A stretch of DNA of 6,943 nt, from contig JABIYQ010000618.1 of the NCBI GenBank assembly GCA_018702715.1, positions 1-6,943 of the forward strand, in the 5' to 3' direction. Every line of letters begins with the position of its first letter. Within the stretch, counting starts at the first letter, position 1. Below, piece after piece: positions 1-4,636 of this stretch. The notes under the pieces are model-generated. The model saw nothing but the letters and a program-made list of their open reading frames with translations, searched no databases and was not told the DNA's origin. The translations under genes and the position numbers were made by a program. The DNA comes from Desulfobacula sp. (GTDB lineage: Bacteria > Desulfobacterota > Desulfobacteria > Desulfobacterales > Desulfobacteraceae).

Positions 1-93
1 GGTTTCTTTTTTAAATTGTGCAAAGGAAATCAATATGATTCCCGCCATCACAAGCAAAAATAATAAAAGGATGATAAATTTTGTTTTTTTCAT
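1..93 (-). CDS. N-terminal fragment of a membrane-anchored or exported protein (cut by window edge)
   Basis: An ATG on the minus strand (complement of 91-93) opens a frame that stays open to the window edge, giving 31 residues. The product begins MKKTKF, followed by an unbroken hydrophobic stretch (about residues 6-25, rich in I, L, V, F) ending in SFAQFKKET. A short basic head followed by a hydrophobic core is the pattern of a signal peptide or a single N-terminal membrane anchor; no lipobox cysteine is visible in the part present. A weak purine-rich site (AAGAGA) lies about 8 bases before the ATG. The gene runs the same way as the radical SAM gene at 368-1297, but the 274-bp gap argues for its own promoter. 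Function cannot be told from 31 residues. Confidence 0.6.
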   Translation of the reverse strand, partial: MKKTKFIILLLFLLVMAGIILISFAQFKKET

Positions 94-125
94 TTGATTT
101 GTCTCTTGGAATGTTTTTTAAAATC

Positions 126-151
126 TGAGCCGAAAACTTGAACCGAAAACT
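126..151. repeat. 13-bp tandem repeat upstream of the minus-strand gene at 1-93
   Basis: TGAGCCGAAAACT (126-138) is followed directly by TGAACCGAAAACT (139-151), one mismatch, and then by a more decayed third unit beginning TTAACCGG (152-159). The repeat sits 33-58 bases before the start codon of the gene at 1-93, where a regulator could bind, but a slippage product is equally possible. The rest of 94-367 holds an imperfect inverted repeat at 180-200 (GGAGGGA / TCCGTCC) and a 6-bp hairpin TGTCAG/CTGACA at 201-222; neither has a following U-run on either strand, so I do not call a terminator. I see no gene in this spacer. Confidence 0.55.
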
Positions 152-367
152 TTAACCGGGATAAAAAAATAAAATTACTGGAGGGAACATAACTCCGTCC
201 TGTCAGTTACATGGGGCTGACAAGAAAAAAATGCAATTCTTGATTCAAACAACCTTTACTAAATATAGCAAAAAATGCAATGATTATTTTTATATAATCT
301 TTGTCCCGGGCTATTTTCAAGATTATTGGGCTTTGTGAAAGTAAAGAAAAAATGTTTCTTTTCCAAA

Positions 368-1297
368 TTATTTTCCTTTTTTTTTATACCTTTTACCTTG
401 AAACGTATCTCTATTTTCAAGAGTTGTTTGAATCATGTTAAATGTTTCTCTGTATCGGCCTGCCCACAATGGAGCTCGCAGTTCATCCGAATGAGGGTCG
501 CCTGTAATTCGCTGAATAATAATTCTTTTGGGAAGCAGTTCCAAAAAATCGCATACCCTATTCACATATTCCTCCTGGTCCATGGGAAAATAGTCGCCGT
601 TTTTCCACATTTGGTCAAGGCGGGTCCCCTTGATGACATAAAGCAAATGAATTTTCACCCCGTTAATATGGCTGTCAGCCAACATTTTCGCGGTTTGCAG
701 CATCATTTTTCTGTCTTCGCCGGGAAGTCCTAAAATGACATGGGCACAAATATTGATCCCCCTGCCCCGGGTCAAATCCACTGCTTTAAAAAAATCTTCA
801 ACCCTGTGACCGCGGTTAATTGTTTTTAGGGTTGTATTATGGGCAGACTGGAGGCCATATTCAAGCCAGACCAGATAAGATTTAGTATAGGAAGCGATAA
901 GATCAAGTTTTTGCTTATCAATACAGTCCGGCCTTGTTCCAATGGACATTCCCACCATGTCTTCACAACAAAAAACTTCATCAAACATTTGCTGCAATAG
1001 TTCGTAACTTGTGTAGGTATTGGTGTAGGATTGAAAATAGGCCAGAAATTTTTTAGCTTTATATTTTTTTATCATTCCGATTTTGCCTTTTTCAATCTGC
1101 TCTTTTATGGACAACCCTTTTGCAAACAAACCAGAACCAGACCCCTTTAAATTACAATAAATGCACCCCTTTTTTGAAAGCACTCCATCCCTGTTGGGGC
1201 ATGATAGTCCTGCATCGATGGAAATTTTTTGAACCCTTTGACCAAATAATTGTCTTAAATAGGTATTATAGTCTGAATATCTCTTTTTTTTTTCCAC
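368..1297 (-). CDS. TIGR01212 / YhcC-type radical SAM protein
   Basis: The product is 309 residues, the same size as E. coli YhcC as I recall it. It is a radical S-adenosylmethionine enzyme with an unusual cluster spacing: C33-x11-C45-x2-C48 in the context CPNRDG...GCIYC, which is typical of this family and would hold the [4Fe-4S] cluster that cleaves SAM. Further family-like blocks are YFQSYTNTY (87-95), GTRPD (120-124), EYGLQS (146-151), NRGH (161-164) and HVILGLPGE (186-194), and a basic tail ends the protein. Its substrate is not established, so only the class of chemistry is assigned; it should be cytoplasmic. The start is GTG (complement of 1295-1297), with an in-frame TAA immediately upstream and no other start before the conserved blocks. 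A GGGA site lies 8 bases upstream, and a two-codon frame ATG-TGT-TAA ends right at the GTG. Codons 2-5 contain a run of ten A. Confidence 0.93.
   Translation of the reverse strand: MEKKKRYSDYNTYLRQLFGQRVQKISIDAGLSCPNRDGVLSKKGCIYCNLKGSGSGLFAKGLSIKEQIEKGKIGMIKKYKAKKFLAYFQSYTNTYTSYELLQQMFDEVFCCEDMVGMSIGTRPDCIDKQKLDLIASYTKSYLVWLEYGLQSAHNTTLKTINRGHRVEDFFKAVDLTRGRGINICAHVILGLPGEDRKMMLQTAKMLADSHINGVKIHLLYVIKGTRLDQMWKNGDYFPMDQEEYVNRVCDFLELLPKRIIIQRITGDPHSDELRAPLWAGRYRETFNMIQTTLENRDTFQGKRYKKKGK
1284..1293 (-). repeat. A10 homopolymer right after the radical SAM start codon
   Basis: Ten consecutive T on the plus strand are ten A on the coding strand, directly after GTG GA. A slip of one base at codons 2-5 would shift the whole reading frame. 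Such runs are also prone to sequencing error, so the length should be read with care. Confidence 0.7.
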
Positions 1298-1468
1298 TTA
1301 ACACATCCCGCTTCAAATAGAGTAAACGCTTTCTTTTTGTTAAAAGCCTATTTTAATACTTAGGCTCCTATTTAGCATTATTTGCTGTTAAAAATCAAAG
1401 CAAGACATGCCATTCTGGATATTTGCCATAAGAAATTTTGCATAACCCGTTAACCCTTTCCAGGCTGG
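1298..1468. other. Upstream region of the radical SAM gene, no gene seen
   Basis: This AT-rich stretch should contain the minus-strand promoter of the radical SAM gene, but I see no hexamer pair good enough to call. One small inverted repeat, AGCCTA (1345-1350) and TAGGCT (1361-1366) with a 10-base loop, is followed on the minus strand by only four U, so it is at best a weak attenuator-like hairpin. A 5-bp direct repeat AACCC (1444-1448, 1453-1457) surrounds a GTTAAC-like palindrome just before the large inverted repeat at 1469. Confidence 0.4.
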
Positions 1469-1627
1469 TTGCCTTACGTCCGCTGTATGGACATTGCTAC
1501 AAGCTCTACGATTACTTTCGCTGACCGCCATGAACTCGCTCATTCTTCGCTCAAACACCATGGCGGCTTAACCGCTACTGTAATCAAGAGTTTGTAAGCC
1601 ATGATCCATAATGCTCCAGTAAGGCAA
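1469..1627. repeat. Palindromic element A: long imperfect inverted repeat, about 159 bp
   Basis: The left arm (1469-1532) and the right arm (1559-1627) are inverted copies that align over nearly their full length at roughly 70 percent by eye. The best matched blocks are the outer TTGCCTTAC / GTAAGGCAA (9 bp), TATGGA / TCCATA, GATTAC / GTAATC and the inner CCGCCATG / CATGGCGG (8 bp). The loop is 26 bases and contains the direct repeat CTCGCTCA / TTCGCTCA. No reading frame of note lies inside. A separate short hairpin, CCTTCC-act-GGAAGG (1632-1646), flanks it on the right. The form is that of a nonautonomous palindromic repeat (MITE-like or REP-like), or of DNA for a long foldback RNA. No transposase or target duplication was seen, so mobility is inference. 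Confidence 0.65.
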
Positions 1628-1658
1628 TCACCCTTCCACTGGAAGGTATAGCAAGTTC

Positions 1659-2003
1659 ATAGATGATTTTTGCAAAATAAAATTTGGTCTTATCCTTTTC
1701 AAGGATTGTACTTGTTGGCACAGCAACTAGTTCAGGTCAATTTGCCTTGAATGAGCATTTTGGGATGTGTTGTTACAGGCTCTGGCGGGCGGTGCGTTAA
1801 GTGGCGGGAACTGTTTGAGGGAACCCCGAGTTTTTCCGCCACAAGTGCAGCCCGACATAGAGCCTGTCAATATGTCCCATCCAGCGATGGAAAGGTAAAC
1901 TGGCCTGAACGGGTATCGGGCAAATATCCGGATGCCATTGAATCCATAATATCAAATAAAAGATTAGCAGATAAAAGTTGGAATTTTATAAAAAATCATC
2001 TAT
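1659..2003. repeat. 13-bp inverted repeat bracketing the GC-rich hairpin region
   Basis: ATAGATGATTTTT (1659-1671) and AAAAATCATCTAT (1991-2003) are perfect inverted copies, 345 bp from end to end. They bracket the GC-rich hairpins at 1775-1937, while the sequence near the repeats is AT-rich. This could mark the ends of a small inserted element. The repeats are AT-rich, and a 13-bp match may occur by chance in a window of this size, so confidence is modest. No target duplication next to the repeats was found. Confidence 0.3.
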
Positions 2004-2032
2004 CCTGTACCCAGTCAATGGATATAAACTAG
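1751..2032 (+). CDS. Doubtful 93-residue open frame over the GC-rich hairpins
   Basis: An ATG directly after an in-frame TGA opens a frame of 93 codons ending TAG. There is no Shine-Dalgarno sequence before the ATG (upstream bases are TTTGCCTTGA). The predicted product has no domain I recognise, no signal peptide and no membrane segment. It is rich in Arg, Ser and Cys in its first half and turns AT-rich and Lys/Asn-rich at the end, following the base composition of the DNA rather than a protein-like pattern. The central part lies over nested perfect stems that explain the sequence better as structured nucleic acid. It may also be a fragment of a decayed mobile-element gene. I list it so that the reader knows the frame exists, and I lean against it being translated. 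Confidence 0.2.
   Translation: MSILGCVVTGSGGRCVKWRELFEGTPSFSATSAARHRACQYVPSSDGKVNWPERVSGKYPDAIESIISNKRLADKSWNFIKNHLSCTQSMDIN
1775..1937 (+). ncRNA. Candidate structured RNA or hairpin element B (GC-rich)
   Basis: Three successive hairpin domains can be drawn. Domain 1 is nested: ACAGGCTCT (1775-1783) pairs perfectly with AGAGCCTGT (1859-1867); inside it CGGGC (1786-1790) pairs with GCCCG (1850-1854); inside that GTGGCGG (1801-1807) pairs with CCGCCAC (1836-1842), and can be extended by a G-U and two A-U pairs. Domain 2 is CCATC-cagc-GATGG (1877-1890). Domain 3 is TGGC (1901-1904) with GCCA (1934-1937), enclosing GGGTAT (1911-1916) and ATATCC (1924-1929), which needs one G-U pair. The G-U pairs are allowed only in plus-strand RNA, a slight hint of orientation. 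The segment is clearly more GC-rich than its surroundings, as structured RNAs often are in AT-rich genomes. It matches no RNA class I know (not tRNA, tmRNA, 6S, RNase P or a common riboswitch). A repeat element is the main alternative. Confidence 0.3.
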
Positions 2033-2049
2033 TGCCTGACCGGAAAACC

Positions 2050-2188
2050 GTGTTTGGGTGAAAAATTGCCTATATACAAGGCGCAAGAAAGTTTGAAACC
2101 GGAGTGTACTACTGTACATGAGGCCCGATTTATAATTTGGCAAACTTTTGCAGCAACGCAGTAGATGGGTGAGTTTTCACCCAAACAC
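2050..2188. repeat. Palindromic element C with perfect 15-bp inverted ends
   Basis: GTGTTTGGGTGAAAA (2050-2064) and TTTTCACCCAAACAC (2174-2188) are perfect inverted copies. Further in, GCGCAAGAAAGTTTG (2081-2095) matches the inverse of CAAACTTTTGCAGC (2141-2154) with a few differences, and the centre carries TGTAC-tac-TGTACA-like pairing (2105-2119). The right end can alternatively form its own hairpin, GGGTGA...TCACCC (2167-2182). A short CGG-aaaa-CCG hairpin (2041-2050) touches the left end. From memory, similar intergenic palindromes are common in Desulfobacteraceae genomes, but I cannot verify copies here. It ends 26 bases before the start codon of the small gene at 2215, so it sits in that gene's promoter or leader region. 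Confidence 0.7.
2131..2136 (+). promoter_or_regulatory. Consensus -10-like TATAAT inside element C
   Basis: A perfect TATAAT lies within the right half of element C, 79 bases before the ATG at 2215. The region 16-18 bases further upstream has no good -35 hexamer (ACTACT at the best spacing) and there is no extended -10 TG. It may drive the small gene or be chance in an AT-rich patch. Confidence 0.2.
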
Positions 2189-2202
2189 AAACTATTTTGA
2201 AA

Positions 2203-2209
2203 AAGGAGG
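2203..2209 (+). promoter_or_regulatory. Strong ribosome binding site that fixes the start at 2215
   Basis: AAGGAGG is a full Shine-Dalgarno match, 5 bases before the ATG at 2215. It decides against an in-frame TTG at 2197, which lies upstream of this site and has no site of its own. Confidence 0.85.
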
Positions 2210-2214
2210 TGCTT

Positions 2215-2550
2215 ATGTCAAGTATAAATTTTCCTGAGTTAAAGGAAAAATTTGAGATTCAGACCTATACGAATATCAAAAACATGGATAGAAGTATTCA
2301 TACTCCTTTTTCAGGATCTCCTAAAAAGCATCCCTATGATAAAAGTCGTGTCATCCTTGTGGCAGACCCATTTACAGACAACACCTTTTATTATGAATTC
2401 AGGGGTGAAGACATTACCTGCGCCGAAGAACTGGCCAGTATCACCAATATAAATGGTGAATCCATTCCAATGGTCCGTATTTGGGTAAAAAAACAGAGTA
2501 TTGCCGTCCAGTGCACCCCATTTATCGTGGATACGATTAAGCGGGATTGA
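2215..2550 (+). CDS. Conserved-looking small protein of unknown function, 111 residues
   Basis: The frame starts at ATG with a perfect Shine-Dalgarno site and ends at TGA, giving 111 residues. There is no signal peptide or membrane segment, so it should be cytoplasmic. Visible blocks are HTPFSGSPKKHPYD (about residues 30-43), RVILVADPF (about 46-54), FYYEFRGEDI (about 59-68) and MVRIWVKKQSI near the end. The alternation of short hydrophobic strands with polar turns suggests a small beta-rich domain. I do not recognise a characterised family. From memory, similar small proteins in related bacteria have been machine-labelled inorganic pyrophosphatase Ppa, but the classical family I signature DxDPxD is not present here, so I do not adopt that name. 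The gene stands alone between the repeat cluster and the mnmG promoter; no terminator is visible in the 129-bp gap after it. Confidence 0.8.
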   Translation: MSSINFPELKEKFEIQTYTNIKNMDRSIHTPFSGSPKKHPYDKSRVILVADPFTDNTFYYEFRGEDITCAEELASITNINGESIPMVRIWVKKQSIAVQCTPFIVDTIKRD

Positions 2551-2642
2551 TATTAAACCCTAACGTTGCAAAAGATAGTTCACTGGACAAAAACGGATTT
2601 CATCCTTTATTTGTGGTTCCTCTTAATTTTTAAATCGTGTTA

Positions 2643-2671
2643 TTGACCAAAGCCTCAAGCAATCCTATATT
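2643..2671 (+). promoter_or_regulatory. Near-consensus sigma-70-type promoter of mnmG, predicted leaderless
   Basis: TTGACC (2643-2648) and TATATT (2666-2671) are each one mismatch from the consensus hexamers and are separated by exactly 17 bases. Transcription would be expected to begin 6-9 bases after the -10 box, about 2678-2680, which is the A of the mnmG ATG or one to two bases before it. There is also no clear Shine-Dalgarno site before that ATG. Confidence 0.6.
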
Positions 2672-2679
2672 AAGAAACT

Positions 2680-4569
2680 ATGAATTTTAATTTTCAAACA
2701 TATGATGTCATTGTTATCGGTGCAGGGCACGCTGGGTGCGAAGCAGCCCTTGCATGTTCCCGCATGGGATGTAATACCCTTTTGTTAACCATTGACATGG
2801 ATAAAATTGCTACCATGCCCTGCAGCCCATCCATTGGCGGTATGGCAAAAGGACAGCTGGTAAAGGAAATTGATGCCCTTGGCGGTCAAATGGCAAAAAT
2901 CACAGATTCTTCTGCCATTCAATACAAGACCTTGAATACAAGTAAAGGCCCTGCCGTTCACTCAACAAGAACGCAAAACGACAAAGCCCTGTATTCAAAA
3001 AATATGAAGGCTGTCATTGAAAAAACAAAAAATCTTGATCTCAAGCAGGCCATGGCCAAAGAACTGGTTCTTGAAAATAACACCGTTGCAGGGATCATTG
3101 ATCATACTGGATTTGAATATAAAACCCGGGCCGTTGTCATTGCAACGGGAACCTTTTTAAGAGGCATGGTTCATATAGGGGCTTCAAAAACTGCCGCCGG
3201 CAGGGCTGGAGAATTCTCATCCGTTAGTCTTGCCCAAAATCTTGCAACGCTTGGGTTTAATACTGGAAGGATGAAAACCGGAACTCCGCCAAGAATCCAT
3301 GCAGACAGTATTGATTTTTCCAAATTCGATATCCATAAATCAGATCATCAGCCCAAACCCTTTTCTTTTTCAACTCGTAAAATTATTAATCCCATGCTGC
3401 CAAGTTTCATGGGGCACACAAATAAAAGAACCCATGACATTATCCGGCACAACCTCAAACACTCTGCACTTTATGGCGGCCATATCAAAGGTAAGTCTGC
3501 CAGGTATTGCCCTTCCTTTGAAGATAAAATCGTAAAATTTCCCGACCGGGACAGCCATCACATCATTCTTGAATATGAGGGCTTAAACTCAAAGGAAATT
3601 TATGCGTCAGGGCTTGGAAACAGCCTGCCGCTTGAAATCCAGTATAAAGTTGTCAGATCTGTAGACGGTCTTGAAAAAGCTCAAATAATGAGGCCTGCCT
3701 ATGCCATTGAATATGATTACATCAATCCTTTAGAGCTGTCTTCCGCCCTGGAAACCAAAAAAATAAAAGGACTTTTTTTAGCTGGACAGGTCAATGGCAC
3801 ATCAGGGTATGAAGAAGCCGGGGCCCAAGGATTGTGGGCCGGTATCAATGCTGCCTGCGCCATCCAGAAAAGGCCACCCTTTATCCTTGACCGCTCCCAG
3901 GCCTATATGGGGGTTATGGTGGATGATTTGGTAACAAAGGGAACAAATGAACCCTATCGTATGTTTACATCAAGGGCTGAATATAGATTGCTGCTAAGAG
4001 AAGATAATGCCGACTTAAGATTGTCACGGATAGGAAATGCCCTGGGGCTCGTGGATGATGACACCTTAAATTTCTGCAAAGAAATCCAGGACCAGACACA
4101 AAAAGAAATCAGACGCATTAAAAAAACGACCATAAAGCCCTGCCAAAAGGTTAATAATTTTTTATTGTCCAAAGGTACGAATCAAATAACAACAGGGGTA
4201 AAACTTGACCAGCTCTTAAAAAGAGCGCAACTTGATTATGTTTCACTCAAAGAAATCAGCCCTGTGACGGAACCTGTTCTAAAAAGGGCGCAACAGCAGG
4301 TTGAAATCCAGATAAAATACGAAGGATATATTTTGCGGCAGCTCAACGAAATAAAAAAATATAAGGACCTGGAAAAAATAAACATTCCAATAAATTTTAA
4401 TTATTCAAAGGCCCATGGTCTTTCAAATGAAATTAAGGAGAAACTGAATCAAATTTTACCTAAATCACTGGGACAGGCCTCCAGAATTGAGGGAATGACT
4501 CCGGCAGGTATTTCCGTATTAATGATTGCAATTTCCTCATTTAAGACAAAAAAACGAAACTTGACTTGA
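2680..4569 (+). CDS. mnmG: tRNA uridine-5-carboxymethylaminomethyl modification enzyme MnmG (GidA)
   Basis: MnmG is an FAD enzyme that, with the GTPase MnmE, installs the aminomethyl or carboxymethylaminomethyl group on C5 of wobble uridine 34 in a set of tRNAs, in the cytoplasm. The product is 629 residues, the family's normal length. The N-terminal dinucleotide-binding motif is GAGHAG (14-19) preceded by YDVIVI. C48 in the MPCSPSIGG block and C277 in RYCPSFEDK correspond to the conserved C47 and C277 of E. coli. KTGTPPRI, MRPAYAIEYD, GQVNGTSGYEE (369-379) and SRAEYRLLLREDNADLRL are all family blocks, and the C-terminal helical part with KYEGYI (546-551) and GQASRIEGMTPAGIS that contacts MnmE and tRNA is complete. 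An in-frame TAA lies 9 bases before the ATG, so the start is fixed. No mnmE or rsmG gene is adjacent, unlike in some other bacteria. The J-protein gene follows 67 bases later. Confidence 0.98.
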   Translation: MNFNFQTYDVIVIGAGHAGCEAALACSRMGCNTLLLTIDMDKIATMPCSPSIGGMAKGQLVKEIDALGGQMAKITDSSAIQYKTLNTSKGPAVHSTRTQNDKALYSKNMKAVIEKTKNLDLKQAMAKELVLENNTVAGIIDHTGFEYKTRAVVIATGTFLRGMVHIGASKTAAGRAGEFSSVSLAQNLATLGFNTGRMKTGTPPRIHADSIDFSKFDIHKSDHQPKPFSFSTRKIINPMLPSFMGHTNKRTHDIIRHNLKHSALYGGHIKGKSARYCPSFEDKIVKFPDRDSHHIILEYEGLNSKEIYASGLGNSLPLEIQYKVVRSVDGLEKAQIMRPAYAIEYDYINPLELSSALETKKIKGLFLAGQVNGTSGYEEAGAQGLWAGINAACAIQKRPPFILDRSQAYMGVMVDDLVTKGTNEPYRMFTSRAEYRLLLREDNADLRLSRIGNALGLVDDDTLNFCKEIQDQTQKEIRRIKKTTIKPCQKVNNFLLSKGTNQITTGVKLDQLLKRAQLDYVSLKEISPVTEPVLKRAQQQVEIQIKYEGYILRQLNEIKKYKDLEKINIPINFNYSKAHGLSNEIKEKLNQILPKSLGQASRIEGMTPAGISVLMIAISSFKTKKRNLT

Positions 4570-4601
4570 TGGGATTAAAACTTACTATCTTTATTCATAA
4601 G

Positions 4602-4619
4602 TAATTAAAATAATTAAAA
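4602..4619. repeat. 9-bp tandem duplication between mnmG and the J-protein gene
   Basis: TAATTAAAA occurs twice in a row (4602-4610, 4611-4619) in the 67-bp AT-rich spacer. No terminator hairpin is visible here, so cotranscription of the two genes is likely. A poor promoter-like pair (TTGACT at the end of mnmG and TACTAT 16 bases on) is too weak to call. Confidence 0.5.
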
Positions 4620-4636
4620 TATACAAGGATTGATAT

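Noticed and set aside
201..222. Hairpin TGTCAG...CTGACA as a terminator for the radical SAM gene
   Set aside because: The stem is only 6 bp, the loop is long, and in the direction of transcription the U-run lies before the hairpin rather than after it.
326..733. Plus-strand open frame of 135 codons
   Set aside because: It is antisense to the conserved radical SAM coding region, has no ribosome binding site and no recognisable product.
1298..2200. CRISPR array or phage/integrase remnant in the repeat-rich gap
   Set aside because: There are no evenly spaced direct repeats with unique spacers, no transposase or integrase motifs and no tRNA end or attachment-site-like duplication; the repeats are single palindromes.
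2197..2214. Upstream TTG start that would add six residues to the small unknown protein
   Set aside because: The extension would read through the strong Shine-Dalgarno site, which instead places the start at the ATG at 2215.
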